Of a stretch of DNA of 64,000 bases, positions 16,282 to 26,624 are shown piece after piece. The notes under the pieces are model-generated. The model was not told the DNA's origin. It did not search any database and worked only from the letters and a program-made list of their open reading frames with translations. The translations under genes and the position numbers were made by a program. The stretch lies in NCBI GenBank assembly GCA_030150045.1, contig JASLGM010000003.1, positions 1-64,000 on the forward strand, written 5' to 3'. This DNA comes from Taishania sp. Lineage in GTDB: Bacteria > Bacteroidota > Bacteroidia > Flavobacteriales_D > Crocinitomicaceae. Position 1 is the stretch's first letter; each line of letters starts with the position of its first letter.

Positions 16282-18545
16282 AACTCTGTCCATTTCACAG
16301 ATCCCGAACCAATAACTACTTTTACTTTTTCAATCGCTTTGTTTAGTTTATCAATAACAATTTTTGCTTGATCTCTTTCCAAATATTCACCTGCCAATAC
16401 ATTCAATTCTTGTTTTAATTTCTTAAGAACAGAAGTAGATCGATAAGCGCTCAAAATTTGGTTATCGGTTAAGTTGAATTGTTTCTTTATGGCTAGAACA
16501 GCTGGAGAAGCTTTTGAAAATTGTGTTCGAACTGGATCTGTAAACGAATTCACGTCAATAAATACACCTCTGTTTAAGGCTATACTTACTTCAGTTGTTC
16601 GCAATCTGGAATAGCTCTCATCCATTTTTCCTTTTTCTCCATAGGCACTTAATTCCTCCAATTGAGAAGCTACAATTGATGTTCCATTCCATTCTCCTTG
16701 TCCGTAACCGCGAGCTGAAACTTTTAGGTTAAGATTTTTATCTAACAATGCTTCAAACACCTGTAAAACAGCAACACTATCTTGCTTTGAGAAAAGTTTA
16801 TTATCATATTCAAATGCATTTGATTCAAATACATCAACCAGATTTAATTGAATACGTGCGTCATATTTTGGTTTAGCGTCAATCATGGACATGTGCATCA
16901 TTACCTCATCAATATTTTTTGAATTGGCAGCAGCAGGAATCCCAATCAACCTAACCTCAAAAGCTTCTGATTCTATATTTGCAGGAAATGTAAAGTCTTG
17001 TGTATAAATATCAAAAGTAGAAGAATCTGAGAAAGTATACAATCCATCTTTCTCCGTGAATTCCATCCAAGTAAAGCCCATCAATCGTTTATACTCATCT
17101 CTTTTTCTTTCGTAGCTTGTTCTTAGTTCAACCGCAATTTCTTTTTCAGCCTCTAACTCTTTTATTTTCGCTTTGTACCAATCAAATCGTTCGTAGAGAT
17201 ACATGATTTCTGATTGATTATTTCCCTTTTGTTTTTTGTTTGCATCTGTCTTAGGGCTAGCGTTCCAATTATCAGCTCCCACTCCTGCTTTTACCGCATT
17301 TTTCTTGGACTTCTTTACAGAATTAGGAACTTTAGAAGAAGTTGTAATAGGTGTATACCCTTTGTCTGACATGTTTTTAGATGACTTGTTGATTTTAGCA
17401 TCTGTTTCATCTTGCTTTAATTTATAGTGCTCAATCCAGTAATCATATCCTTTTTTCCCCTCGATTTTTTCATTTAAATCAGCAATATATTTAGTTTCTA
17501 TCTCTTTAATAATTCCATTAAATGTTCCTCCAGATGAGAATGAACTATCGGGAGATAAAAACCGTGTTTCAACAGATCCAAACAAGTGATAATTCTTACC
17601 ACCTTTTTCCAATACTACTGTTGTTTGTTTTTCAGAATTATATCCCCAAACATCAAAGTGAATTTGCGTCAATCTATTTTGTCCGATTGTTTGTAGATCT
17701 TTACTTACATACCATCGAGGATACGCTTTAGGTTCTTGTTTCTTTTTTTCTGGTTGTACGACATATACTTCATAAGGGAATAATCCCACTGCTTTGGGCA
17801 ATCCTTTGTTCCATCTTCCTTTTTCATCTTTCTCTCTTTCATCTAATAGTCCAGAAGTAAGGCTTCCATCTCCAACTGCGATTAACCAGTTAGAAAAAGA
17901 AGTGTATTCTCCCCCTAAAGCCAAATAGATTTCTTTTGTTCTTTCTTCTATATAGGCATTAATAGCATTTGAAATACCATTAACAATCGCTACTTGATCA
18001 TTAATATCTGTTCCTTTAAAGACGTTCATTTGTGCTAGCTTATCATCTAGAGAAAGACTAGGATTTAATAGATTCCCAATCTTGTGATGTACTTTCGTAC
18101 CATTTTCTTCTAAACCAGCCAATGGTAACTCTTGAAGTAGTTTTTTTTCAAACTGTTGATAGCGTATTGCATAATTATCAAAAGTTGGATCATTTGTTCG
18201 TTTAGCAAGTAACATTTTGTTTAAATCCCAAATGGCTACCTTATTTGCTGTTTCTGCTAAAATTCCTTTAGAGGACTTTGCGATTTCTCCATTAAGAATA
18301 ATCAAAAATTCGGGTGTATTTATAATATGTGTTTCGACAGAATCGTAATTGATTTTTCCATTTCCAAACCGAATATCTGGTCCTGTATATTCAAAATAGC
18401 GTCCAATACTATTATCTAAAATTGGACTTTTCTTAACGATATGAAAAAGATACGCTCGTTCTAAAGGTGTGATTGCTATAGATTCTTGAGCAAATGTAAT
18501 ACATTGAGTAAGTAGAAAAGTAACAAAAAGTAGACGTATTTTCAT
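16278..18545 (-). CDS. Large exported protein of unknown function
   Basis: This 755-residue protein has signal peptide MKIRLLFVTFLLTQCITFAQ. It is predicted mostly alpha/beta, with a Lys/Asn-rich linker (SVKKSKKNAVKAGVGADNWN, near residue 420) followed by a coiled-coil stretch (YERFDWYKAKIKELEAEKEI). I recognise no family. A strong promoter lies at 18563-18592. Its stop codon overlaps the helicase gene end by four bases, leaving no room for a terminator. It appears to be a single-gene transcript. Confidence 0.75.
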   Translation of the reverse strand: MKIRLLFVTFLLTQCITFAQESIAITPLERAYLFHIVKKSPILDNSIGRYFEYTGPDIRFGNGKINYDSVETHIINTPEFLIILNGEIAKSSKGILAETANKVAIWDLNKMLLAKRTNDPTFDNYAIRYQQFEKKLLQELPLAGLEENGTKVHHKIGNLLNPSLSLDDKLAQMNVFKGTDINDQVAIVNGISNAINAYIEERTKEIYLALGGEYTSFSNWLIAVGDGSLTSGLLDEREKDEKGRWNKGLPKAVGLFPYEVYVVQPEKKKQEPKAYPRWYVSKDLQTIGQNRLTQIHFDVWGYNSEKQTTVVLEKGGKNYHLFGSVETRFLSPDSSFSSGGTFNGIIKEIETKYIADLNEKIEGKKGYDYWIEHYKLKQDETDAKINKSSKNMSDKGYTPITTSSKVPNSVKKSKKNAVKAGVGADNWNASPKTDANKKQKGNNQSEIMYLYERFDWYKAKIKELEAEKEIAVELRTSYERKRDEYKRLMGFTWMEFTEKDGLYTFSDSSTFDIYTQDFTFPANIESEAFEVRLIGIPAAANSKNIDEVMMHMSMIDAKPKYDARIQLNLVDVFESNAFEYDNKLFSKQDSVAVLQVFEALLDKNLNLKVSARGYGQGEWNGTSIVASQLEELSAYGEKGKMDESYSRLRTTEVSIALNRGVFIDVNSFTDPVRTQFSKASPAVLAIKKQFNLTDNQILSAYRSTSVLKKLKQELNVLAGEYLERDQAKIVIDKLNKAIEKVKVVIGSGSVKWTEF

Positions 18546-18562
18546 AAAAATATTCTTTGATT

Positions 18563-18592
18563 CAAATATAACCGCTAAAAATCATTCTGCAA
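18563..18592 (-). promoter_or_regulatory. Bacteroidota-type promoter of the large exported protein gene
   Basis: On the minus strand TTG (18590-18592), a 19-base spacer and TATATTTG (18563-18570) match the consensus exactly, 18 bases before the start codon. Confidence 0.75.
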
Positions 18593-18593
18593 C

Positions 18594-18622
18594 AAAAAAG
18601 GCCAACGAAATCGTTGACCTTT
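18594..18622 (-). terminator. Terminator of the T9SS protein gene
   Basis: On the minus strand AAGGTCAACGA and TCGTTGGCCTT form a stem around TT, followed by a T run (the A run at 18594-18599). Confidence 0.8.
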
Positions 18623-18641
18623 AAATAAAAACATTTCGTTT

Positions 18642-19685
18642 TTAGTTGATAACTACTTTTTGAGTTTGACTCCCCCTTTCAGTGGTTACTGTTACAAAGT
18701 AAACACCTGCACCTTGATTGATGTTTAAGGTATCCCCAACTTGAATGTCTTTAACTAACACTTCTTTTCCTTGTACGTCAACAACATTTACTTTTGCAGA
18801 TGCAAAATCTCCTTTAATCGTCAATTCTCCATTTGAAGGGTTTGGTGAAACACTTAATTCAAATAAAGAAACTGATTTTGTTGATAAATAACTCGTATAA
18901 TTTGCATCAATTTCCGCCGAAGAAGTTTCATTTGAAGGATCAGGTGCTCCTCCTATATATAATTTCACATTTGATTCAATAAAAATAGGAAGATTATCTC
19001 CTTCTCCATTTTTATAGTATTCTATCGTCACACGCTTAATTACCACATTTCCAAAAATCGTTGTTCCTGATACGGAATCTTTGTATACTACACGAGTAAC
19101 GTCTTCAATAATTCCTGTTTCAAATTTGATAACCCCTTGTCCATCGTGTCTAACAGTTCCTGCTCCTGTATAGTTTACAGGCATTGGCAACCCAGGCACG
19201 CTCAATGTACCACTTACAGTATTTGTTGTAATTTGATTGGCACTAAAAGGATAATTCATCAATTTTTGACCTGGTGCATTATATTTAATAGCTATAGGAT
19301 TTCCTGCTACTAAGTCATCATAATAAACACCCATAGAGATACGTTCTGCTGAGCTTGTTTTTAAGAAAGTAGCTACAGGTCCATTTTGGATAAATAAGTT
19401 CGTTCCAGGGAAACCTGTACCATTCGGATGCCCCGCAGGAGCATCAGCTATTAATACGGCATCAACAGCAGTTGGGTCGGCTACAAGACTTGCACTATTA
19501 TAATCCCAAATATTTCCTGTTGCGTTTACTTGTGTGTACGCAGCGAAATTGGTTACATCCAATTTTTTTGTTTGAAGAGTCGCTCCAACTGAAGGCTCAT
19601 TCGTGTTTGAAAAAACAATAGATTGTGCATTTACCCCAGTAAATACACCTATGACAAACATAGAAGTTAGTAAATTTCGTTTCAT
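18642..19685 (-). CDS. Exported protein with T9SS C-terminal sorting domain
   Basis: This 347-residue protein has signal peptide MKRNLLTSMFVIGVFTGVNAQ. The C-terminal 80 residues are a type A sorting domain: SVSPNPSNGELTIKG, VNVVDVQGKEVL, GVYFVTVTTERGSQTQKVVI. The rest (about 240 residues) is a beta-rich passenger without a family I can name. It should be carried across the outer membrane by the type IX system and anchored or released. A terminator follows. A weak -7 box (TAAATTTA) lies upstream. Confidence 0.88.
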   Translation of the reverse strand: MKRNLLTSMFVIGVFTGVNAQSIVFSNTNEPSVGATLQTKKLDVTNFAAYTQVNATGNIWDYNSASLVADPTAVDAVLIADAPAGHPNGTGFPGTNLFIQNGPVATFLKTSSAERISMGVYYDDLVAGNPIAIKYNAPGQKLMNYPFSANQITTNTVSGTLSVPGLPMPVNYTGAGTVRHDGQGVIKFETGIIEDVTRVVYKDSVSGTTIFGNVVIKRVTIEYYKNGEGDNLPIFIESNVKLYIGGAPDPSNETSSAEIDANYTSYLSTKSVSLFELSVSPNPSNGELTIKGDFASAKVNVVDVQGKEVLVKDIQVGDTLNINQGAGVYFVTVTTERGSQTQKVVIN

Positions 19686-19765
19686 AAATAGACATTATAT
19701 CAATTATCAAGCTAAATTTAGCAAAAATTTTCAATTACAACATATTCCTCTTATTAATTATTACT

Positions 19766-22051
19766 ATGGTTGACCGTTTTTTAGATCGCTTTTTACGTCC
19801 GAACTTTTTGAAAAAACTATCGATTCTACTCGCAATCAGTATCATTTTCCTAACTGCGGGTGTCGTATTCCTTAAATTTGATTACAACTTCGAAAAATTC
19901 TATCCTTCACATAATGAAGACACCACATACTTTGAGAAATATAGAGAAAAATTCAAATCGGATAACGACTATTTACTTATAGCAATTGAAAGAAATGCAG
20001 GTGTATTTGACTCTACATTTTTAACCAAAGTTGACCAATACACTCAGGTCTTGGAACAAGTACCTCATGTTGAAAACGTAGCTGGAATAACCAATCAAAA
20101 ACACTTTTACCTGCTACCTGGAGGAATGTATACCAATCAACCTATCATACATTTAGATTCTATGCAATTGGAACAAGATTCTATTCGTCTCTTCAATGCT
20201 CCAGAATACGTAAATACAATGATAGCCGCTGATGGACAATCGCTATGTCTATTTGTCAAACACAAGGACTATCTTTCTAAAGCCAAGTGTGATGAAATGA
20301 TGACGGCAATACATGCCTTAAATGACAAGCAAAACTTTGAGAATATAAGAATGGCTGGTCGTGCTGTCGGTCAAGCTTTCTACATTGAAAAAATGAATTA
20401 TGAACTCATCTTGTTTGCCGCATTGAGCGGTTTACTAACGGCCATTTTCTTATTCTTTACGTTTCGAAATATTTGGGGAGTTATCGTTCCAATGATTGTT
20501 TTAGGCTCGACTGTATTGGTTACTTTAGGTATGATGGGATGGATTGGCCAACCTGTCAACATTCTTTTGACTACATTACCAACTATTCTCTTTATTGTTT
20601 CTATTTCAGATGTAGTGCATATTGTCTCTCGCTATCTAGATGTTTTGCGAAGTGGGAAATCCTCTGATGAAAGTTTACGTACCGCTTTAAAAGAAGTCGG
20701 CGTAGCTACTTTTCTCACATCTGTAACAACTGCAATTGGTTTTCTCAGTCTTCTATTTGTCAACTTAGAGCCTATTCAAATCTATGGTTTATACCTGGGG
20801 ATTGGTGTTATGATTGCTTTTGTGTTAGCGATCCTAATGTTGCCCGTTTTGATTCATTACTTCCCTGGCAAAGTCAATCAACGGGATAAGAGCGTCAACA
20901 AAAAATGGGACACTGCTATGAATAACCTATTGCGTTTTGTCCTTGGCCATCAGCGATTAATTGTGATTGGAACCTTTGTATTAGCGGTTCTAGCTGTCAT
21001 CGGAATCTTTCAAATAAAAGCTAACAACTACTTAATGGACGACATGAAAGATACCGAAACGCTAAAAATAAACTTCAATTATTTCGATGCGCATTATGGT
21101 GGAATACGTCCCTTTGAAATGGCAATTGAATTAAAAGACGAATCCCTTTCATTCTGGGATCCTGAAATATTGGAGACCATGAACAAAGTTGAAGATTATT
21201 TAGAAGAATCCTACGGAGTAGAAATTAAACAATCTTTGGTTCAAATGATCAAAGTAGCCAACAAAGCAAGTTATGCTGGAAACCCTGAATACTTTGAATT
21301 ACCAGAATCGCCAGCAAAGTTGAAACAATTTAAACGTATGCTAACCACAGGTCCAGCAAAGTCAATAATGCGATCAGTAGTAGACTCTTTAGGAACTACT
21401 GCGCGTATCTCTGGTGGAATTGGTGATATTGGAAACATAGAAGCTTCCAAGCGCAATGAAAAATTAGATGTCTTCCTTTCTAAATTAGAAAATCAGGATA
21501 AAATTAGTTTTATCTTAACGGGATCTTCCCACTTGATGGATAAAAACATGAACTTTTTAGCACTCAGTTTAGCTAAAGGAATTATTACATCCGTATTATT
21601 GGTTGGACTAATCATGGGATTGGTATTTAGATCTTTTAGAATGGCCCTAGTATCCATCATTCCAAACGTTGTTCCTATATTAATGATAGGTGGAGTAATG
21701 GGCTATTTTGGTATTCCTCTGCGCACAAGTACTGCAATCATCTTTACCATCTCATTTGGTATTGCGGTAGACGACACCATACATATTTTAGGAAAATTCA
21801 ATCATCTAATCAATCATGGTTATCCTAAAATGTATGCAATAAAACGTTCCTTTTTGGTTACAGGTAAGGCAATGATTCTTACAACCATTATTTTATGCTC
21901 CGGATTTTTATTATTATTGTGTTCTTCATTTCAAGGAACATTCTTCCTTGGCTTGTTACTTTGTTTAACACTGGTTTTTGCTGTAGTCTTTGATTTGTTG
22001 TTAATGCCGATATTACTCGTTCATTTCTACAAGCCCAAAAAGAAAAAATAA
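19766..22051 (+). CDS. MMPL/RND-family exporter
   Basis: This 761-residue protein has the two-fold RND layout: membrane segment 1 at about 18-35, a large periplasmic loop, five segments (205-370), another segment (about 400), a second periplasmic loop and five C-terminal segments. The charged GIAVDDTIHI motif in the second half is the proton-relay type seen in MMPL/SSD proteins. The length suits the hydrophobe/lipid exporters of this superfamily rather than the 1000-residue multidrug pumps. No membrane-fusion or TolC gene is adjacent. The nhaC-like gene starts four bases after its stop, so the two are co-transcribed. Confidence 0.85.
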   Translation: MVDRFLDRFLRPNFLKKLSILLAISIIFLTAGVVFLKFDYNFEKFYPSHNEDTTYFEKYREKFKSDNDYLLIAIERNAGVFDSTFLTKVDQYTQVLEQVPHVENVAGITNQKHFYLLPGGMYTNQPIIHLDSMQLEQDSIRLFNAPEYVNTMIAADGQSLCLFVKHKDYLSKAKCDEMMTAIHALNDKQNFENIRMAGRAVGQAFYIEKMNYELILFAALSGLLTAIFLFFTFRNIWGVIVPMIVLGSTVLVTLGMMGWIGQPVNILLTTLPTILFIVSISDVVHIVSRYLDVLRSGKSSDESLRTALKEVGVATFLTSVTTAIGFLSLLFVNLEPIQIYGLYLGIGVMIAFVLAILMLPVLIHYFPGKVNQRDKSVNKKWDTAMNNLLRFVLGHQRLIVIGTFVLAVLAVIGIFQIKANNYLMDDMKDTETLKINFNYFDAHYGGIRPFEMAIELKDESLSFWDPEILETMNKVEDYLEESYGVEIKQSLVQMIKVANKASYAGNPEYFELPESPAKLKQFKRMLTTGPAKSIMRSVVDSLGTTARISGGIGDIGNIEASKRNEKLDVFLSKLENQDKISFILTGSSHLMDKNMNFLALSLAKGIITSVLLVGLIMGLVFRSFRMALVSIIPNVVPILMIGGVMGYFGIPLRTSTAIIFTISFGIAVDDTIHILGKFNHLINHGYPKMYAIKRSFLVTGKAMILTTIILCSGFLLLLCSSFQGTFFLGLLLCLTLVFAVVFDLLLMPILLVHFYKPKKKK

Positions 22052-22055
22052 ATTG

Positions 22056-23543
22056 ATGAATAAAAACGAAACTAAAGACATAAAATCCCCTACTCTGCTT
22101 GTAGCATTGTTACCGCTCTTATTGCTTATTTGCTTGTTGTCTATCAACGTTTCTTTTTATGGAGCAGATGCTTCTTATGGTCCCAATCAAATGGCACTAC
22201 TTTTTAGTGCTGCTTTGGTGACGCTCATAGCTGTCACTATGGGTTGGAAATGGGAAGCCATTCAAAAAGGGATTGTTCGAAGTATTAAAACCTCTCTTCC
22301 GGCCATTTTGATTTTATTGATTATTGGCGCTTTGATTGGAACCTGGATGATTTCTGGAATAGTTCCAACCATGATCTATTACGGTTTGAAAATCATCAAC
22401 CCAACCTATTTCCTTATTACTTCTTGTTTGGTCTGCTCAGTGATTTCTGTAGTTACAGGAAGTTCATGGACAACAGTAAGTACGGTTGGAGTTGCATTAA
22501 TTGGGATTGCCCACGGATTAGGAATACATCCAGGAATGGCTGCAGGAGCTATCATATCTGGCGCTTACTTCGGAGATAAACTCTCCCCACTTTCAGATAC
22601 AACAAACTTGGCAACAACCGTAGCTGGTGCAGATTTGTTTACACAGATTAAATACATGTTGTACACCACAATTCCAACCTACACGATTACTTTGATTTTG
22701 TTTTTAATCTTAGGTTTTACAAGTACAAACAATTATCAATTATCACAAGTTGAAACGCTCATGCAGGCCTTAAACGACACATATTACATTTCGCCACTAT
22801 TATTTGCTGTTCCCGTAATGGTAATTATTTTTATCATTCTAAAAATGGATGCTGTACCTGCCCTAATGATTGGAACGGTTACGGCTGCATTTTTCGCTAT
22901 TTTCCTGCAACCCAACATCATAAAAAATGTAAGCGGATTATCATTTGAAGTCCACTCAACAATGGATTACATTAAACATTCCTATACGGCTTGTATAAAC
23001 GCAATGGCCTTAGAAGTTGGTGTGCAGACTGCAAATCCAGATATCAACAAATTGATTCAAACAGGTGGAATGGCAAGTATGATGAACACCATTTGGCTAA
23101 TTATTTGCGCAATGGTTTTTGGCGGAGCAATGGAAGTTACCGGTTTCCTTTCACGTGTTACCACTTTCATAATTCAATTTGCAAAATCCACAGGTTCTTT
23201 AATTGCCACAACGGTTGCCACATGTATCTTTTTTAACATTACAACTTCTGATCAATATTTATCCATAGTTGTACCTGGAAAAATGTTACGTTCAACGTAC
23301 GAAGAAAGAGGTCTAAAACCTGAGGTACTTTCCCGTTCTTTGGAAGACTCCGGAACCGTTACCTCTCCTCTTGTACCTTGGAACACATGTGCATCTTACC
23401 ATTCAGGAATGCTAAATGTAGCAACAGGAGAATACTTCATCTACGCCTTCTTTAACTGGATTAGCCCATTGATGACCATCATTTTCGGATATTTTAATAT
23501 TCGAATCAGAAGAATTGAACCGAATCCAACGGCAGAAAAGTAA
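22056..23543 (+). CDS. nhaC: NhaC-family Na+/H+ antiporter
   Basis: This 495-residue protein has about 12 membrane segments. Typical NhaC elements are GALIGTWMISGIVPTMIYYG, TGSSWTTVSTVGVALIGI, GAIISGAYFGDKLSPLSDTT and LEDSGTVTSPLVPWNTCASY. It exchanges sodium for protons at the inner membrane. The ATG at 22056 is preferred to the TTG three bases upstream. It follows the MMPL gene by four bases. No terminator is seen before the ffh promoter. Confidence 0.92.
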   Translation: MNKNETKDIKSPTLLVALLPLLLLICLLSINVSFYGADASYGPNQMALLFSAALVTLIAVTMGWKWEAIQKGIVRSIKTSLPAILILLIIGALIGTWMISGIVPTMIYYGLKIINPTYFLITSCLVCSVISVVTGSSWTTVSTVGVALIGIAHGLGIHPGMAAGAIISGAYFGDKLSPLSDTTNLATTVAGADLFTQIKYMLYTTIPTYTITLILFLILGFTSTNNYQLSQVETLMQALNDTYYISPLLFAVPVMVIIFIILKMDAVPALMIGTVTAAFFAIFLQPNIIKNVSGLSFEVHSTMDYIKHSYTACINAMALEVGVQTANPDINKLIQTGGMASMMNTIWLIICAMVFGGAMEVTGFLSRVTTFIIQFAKSTGSLIATTVATCIFFNITTSDQYLSIVVPGKMLRSTYEERGLKPEVLSRSLEDSGTVTSPLVPWNTCASYHSGMLNVATGEYFIYAFFNWISPLMTIIFGYFNIRIRRIEPNPTAEK

Positions 23544-23571
23544 TTGCCGTTCATTCTTAATTCATTTTTAT

Positions 23572-23579
23572 TACTTTTG
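23572..23579 (+). promoter_or_regulatory. Promoter -7 box of ffh
   Basis: TACTTTTG matches TAnnTTTG, 21 bases before the ffh ATG. The nearest upstream TTG is 25 bases away, longer than usual. Confidence 0.4.
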
Positions 23580-23600
23580 TAGTTCATAACAATATAACCA

Positions 23601-24950
23601 ATGTTTGAGAATCTTACCGATAAGTTTGAGAGAGCGTTTAAAGTCTTAAAAGGACAAGGACATATTACAGAAATTAACATTGCTGAATCATTAAAAGAAG
23701 TACGTCGTGCATTACTTGATGCCGATGTTAACTTTAAAACAGCAAAAGAGTTTACAAATACAGTAAAAGAAAAAGCCCTTGGTCGCGACGTACTAACGGC
23801 AGTTTCTCCTGGACAATTAATGGTGAAAATCTGCCACGAAGAATTGGTAGAATTAATGGGTGGAAACGAAGTTGACATTAACACCAAAGGAAACCCAGGT
23901 ATCATCTTAATGTCCGGACTACAAGGTTCAGGTAAAACAACCTTTACTGGAAAACTAGGAAATTACCTAAAAACAAAAAAAGGAAAAAATGTACTTCTTG
24001 TTGCTTGTGACGTTTACCGTCCAGCGGCAATTGACCAGTTGCACGTATTAGGCGAACAACTAGGCATCGAAGTATACTCTAATAAAGAAGAAAAAAATCC
24101 GGTTGCCATTGCACAAGCTGCCATTCAACATGCGAAAAGCAAAGGCTTCAACGTAGTTATCGTCGATACAGCTGGTCGTTTAGCGGTAGACGAACAAATG
24201 ATGAACGAGATTGCTGAAGTTAAAAAAGCAATCCAACCAACAGAAACATTGTTCGTGGTAGATGCCATGACAGGACAAGATGCCGTAAACACAGCTAAAG
24301 CATTTAACGACAGAATCGATTTTGACGGAGTTGTACTTACTAAATTAGACGGTGACACTCGAGGTGGAGCAGCTCTTTCCATAAAATCTATTGTAAACAA
24401 ACCTATCAAATTCGTTGGTACAGGTGAGAAAATGGACGCCCTTGACGTGTTCTATCCTTCTCGTATGGCCGATCGTATTTTGGGAATGGGTGACGTTGTT
24501 TCCCTGGTGGAGCGCGCGCAAGAACAATTCAACGAAGAAGAAGCACGCAAACTTCAAAAGAAAATCCAAAAAGATCAATTCGATTTTAACGACTTCTTAG
24601 CGCAAATTCAACAAGTGAAAAACATGGGTAACGTGAAAGACTTGATGGGTATGATTCCAGGAATGGGGAAAGCTATGAAAGACGTAGAAATCGAAGACGA
24701 CGCCTTCAAACACATCGAGGCAATTATCTTCTCGATGACACCAAAAGAACGCGCCAATCCAGAAATCATCAATACCACACGTAAAACAAGAATTGCTAAC
24801 GGATCAGGAACTTCAATTCAAGAAGTAAACCGATTGATGAAACAATTCCAGGACACCAAAAAAATGATGAAAATGATGTCTAACCCTAAAAACATGATGG
24901 GTATGATGAAGCAATTAAAAGGAATGAAAGGTGGAATGCCAGGAATGTAA
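23601..24950 (+). CDS. ffh: Signal recognition particle protein Ffh
   Basis: 449 residues in the expected order: N domain (FENLTDKFERAFKVLKGQG), G domain with GLQGSGKTTF, DTAGRLAVDE and TKLDGDTRGGAALS, then the methionine-rich M domain (MGMIPGMGKAMKD, and a C-terminus with many Met and Lys). It binds signal sequences and the SRP RNA and delivers nascent membrane proteins to FtsY. No SRP RNA gene is recognised nearby. Followed by a strong terminator, then a family A element split by an IS. Confidence 0.97.
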   Translation: MFENLTDKFERAFKVLKGQGHITEINIAESLKEVRRALLDADVNFKTAKEFTNTVKEKALGRDVLTAVSPGQLMVKICHEELVELMGGNEVDINTKGNPGIILMSGLQGSGKTTFTGKLGNYLKTKKGKNVLLVACDVYRPAAIDQLHVLGEQLGIEVYSNKEEKNPVAIAQAAIQHAKSKGFNVVIVDTAGRLAVDEQMMNEIAEVKKAIQPTETLFVVDAMTGQDAVNTAKAFNDRIDFDGVVLTKLDGDTRGGAALSIKSIVNKPIKFVGTGEKMDALDVFYPSRMADRILGMGDVVSLVERAQEQFNEEEARKLQKKIQKDQFDFNDFLAQIQQVKNMGNVKDLMGMIPGMGKAMKDVEIEDDAFKHIEAIIFSMTPKERANPEIINTTRKTRIANGSGTSIQEVNRLMKQFQDTKKMMKMMSNPKNMMGMMKQLKGMKGGMPGM

Positions 24951-24976
24951 TCCAAAGCAAAAACCAAAAAATAGAC

Positions 24977-25006
24977 AAAAAGGCACCCAAAAAGGTGCTT
25001 TTTTTT
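24977..25006 (+). terminator. Terminator of ffh
   Basis: AAGGCACC and GGTGCTT pair around CAAAAA, followed by an eight-T run, 26 bases after the ffh stop. Confidence 0.85.
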
Positions 25007-25055
25007 GTTGTATTTACAGCAACCATAGCATCAATAATCCTTTACTATTCAAATG

Positions 25056-25197
25056 TTGGCAGCCATATCGGTCTACTGGCTTTAGGCATCGTCTAAAAAA
25101 GGGAGCAACAACCTGTTGCAGCGTGCTTCCGCTGGTCGCAGCCGCAAACACGTGTTTTTCCAACTTTTTTATTCCGTTGAGCTATCGCCATCCGCCC
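25056..25197 (-). repeat. Palindromic intergenic element, family A copy 3, larger fragment
   Basis: On the minus strand it has TGCGACCAGCGGAAGCA at the apex, TCGGTCTACTGGC near the GGCAGCC end and the arm GCGATAGCTCAACGG. The IS element entered at 25198, and the remaining end (CCGGGCTGA) continues at 26625. Its GGCAGCC end faces ffh. Confidence 0.85.
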
Positions 25198-26624
25198 CAA
25201 TGTCATTAAGTTAAGACAATACTATGTGTTAATTTTGTGATTTTCAGGTGATTTATTGTGAGCTTTAACTCTGTTTTTTTGTATTTTCCGAGGAGAGGTT
25301 CTTCCAGGTCTAATTGGGATAAGATTTTGCATAAAGAGTATTTTTATTTCTTCATACGCTTTGTCCATACATCCCCTGGATAACAACAGGTCAATAACTC
25401 TATTTTTTAATACTCCATAAGACTTAGAAGTATTCACTTTATACTGATATTTTCTATTTTGAGGCAGTTCGTCGTTAACCTCTTGCGTTACAATACTTTG
25501 TAGATTGCTTACTAATATTGTTGAATAAAAATCTTGCAGTATACTTATGTTAGAGTAACCTGAGAAAACTTCAATTCTAAGCTTCGATTTTAACTCGTTG
25601 TAGTATGTTTCTATCTTCCATCTATGAAAGTATAATTCTTTAAAAATTTCATGCTTATACTCTTGTTCATCCAATAAAGAAGTTACTAATACTTCAATAT
25701 TATTATTTCCTAATTCAACTCGGACTAATCGCACTTTTATTTTACTCTCCTTAGAAAAGGAATTGTCAGCGTAAATTAGTCTGTCACTTGCATTAAATTC
25801 TGTAACGAGAGATTTTTTACCACTTGAAATAAAACTTTTTACTTGGTTGTTGAGATCTCGTTTTACTCGCATCACATAGTCTAAATCACTTTCTACATGA
25901 GCATATATGAAATCAAATGAAGGATAGCCTCTGTCGTAAATTAAAAGATCTCCTTTTTTACAGTCTTTTATAAGTTCAAGTGCTTGAGTTCTTTCGTTTG
26001 CATTCGACGGGGAAATAATCGCATTGATCGCAATCCGATTCAATACATCATAAACAACTGATATTTTTGCCTGTACAATATCTGAATGAGGTAAAACACC
26101 GTATATTTCTTGTAATTCTTTCGTTCTGGGTAAATTAATACTAGACCCATCGATAGCTAAGACTCTGAAATTATTGAGAATCGTTTTGACATTATCATTA
26201 TCGGTGTAAAACTCATCTACTAAAACCTTGATTAAATGAATAAAAACTTCCGGTTTAATCTTTTTACGCATTTGTGAAAAAGCACTCTGAGTAAAGACCT
26301 TTTGTGTTGAATCATACTGACGAATATGATTTACAAAATTCATTATTTCTAAGGAAACACTTTTAGTTAAGTTGTTCAGTAAGAACAAAATTGTACCTGG
26401 AAATGTTTGTTTTCTTTCTCGACTAAAATCTTTTTTATTCATTCTAAATTCTTCTTTTAGAGAAGTGCTGAAAATTTGTTTTGTTAACGCTATTAATATA
26501 TCTCTTGATGAAGTTTTTTTTCATTTCAACTATTTGATTATCAAGTAAATATAGTAATAATAAACAGGAAAAACAATATAAATAATTGATTTTCAACAAG
26601 ATAATCACTAACTTAATGACATTG
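25198..26624 (-). mobile_element. IS4-family insertion sequence (1427 bp)
   Basis: The ends are perfect 16-base inverted repeats (CAATGTCATTAAGTTA at 25198-25213 and its complement at 26609-26624). The 10-base sequence CCATCCGCCC is duplicated directly outside both ends (25188-25197 and 26625-26634). One transposase gene fills the interior. Terminal CA, a target duplication of 10 bases and the Y-R-E-K motif in the transposase are typical of IS4. Perfect repeats and an intact gene point to a recent insertion. It interrupts a family A palindromic element and breaks no gene. Confidence 0.95.
25222..26442 (-). CDS. IS4-family transposase
   Basis: A 406-residue DDE transposase. The first Asp is in VLAIDGSSINLPR, the second in LLIYDRGYPSFDF. 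The YREK signature Y-x2-R-x3-E-x6-K is exact in YFHRWKIETYYNELKSKL. The N-terminal helical region contains QSAFSQMRKKIKPE, as in IS4-type enzymes. No frameshift or internal stop is seen, so it could be active. It ends 24 bases inside the left end of the element. Confidence 0.95.
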   Translation of the reverse strand: MNKKDFSRERKQTFPGTILFLLNNLTKSVSLEIMNFVNHIRQYDSTQKVFTQSAFSQMRKKIKPEVFIHLIKVLVDEFYTDNDNVKTILNNFRVLAIDGSSINLPRTKELQEIYGVLPHSDIVQAKISVVYDVLNRIAINAIISPSNANERTQALELIKDCKKGDLLIYDRGYPSFDFIYAHVESDLDYVMRVKRDLNNQVKSFISSGKKSLVTEFNASDRLIYADNSFSKESKIKVRLVRVELGNNNIEVLVTSLLDEQEYKHEIFKELYFHRWKIETYYNELKSKLRIEVFSGYSNISILQDFYSTILVSNLQSIVTQEVNDELPQNRKYQYKVNTSKSYGVLKNRVIDLLLSRGCMDKAYEEIKILFMQNLIPIRPGRTSPRKIQKNRVKAHNKSPENHKINT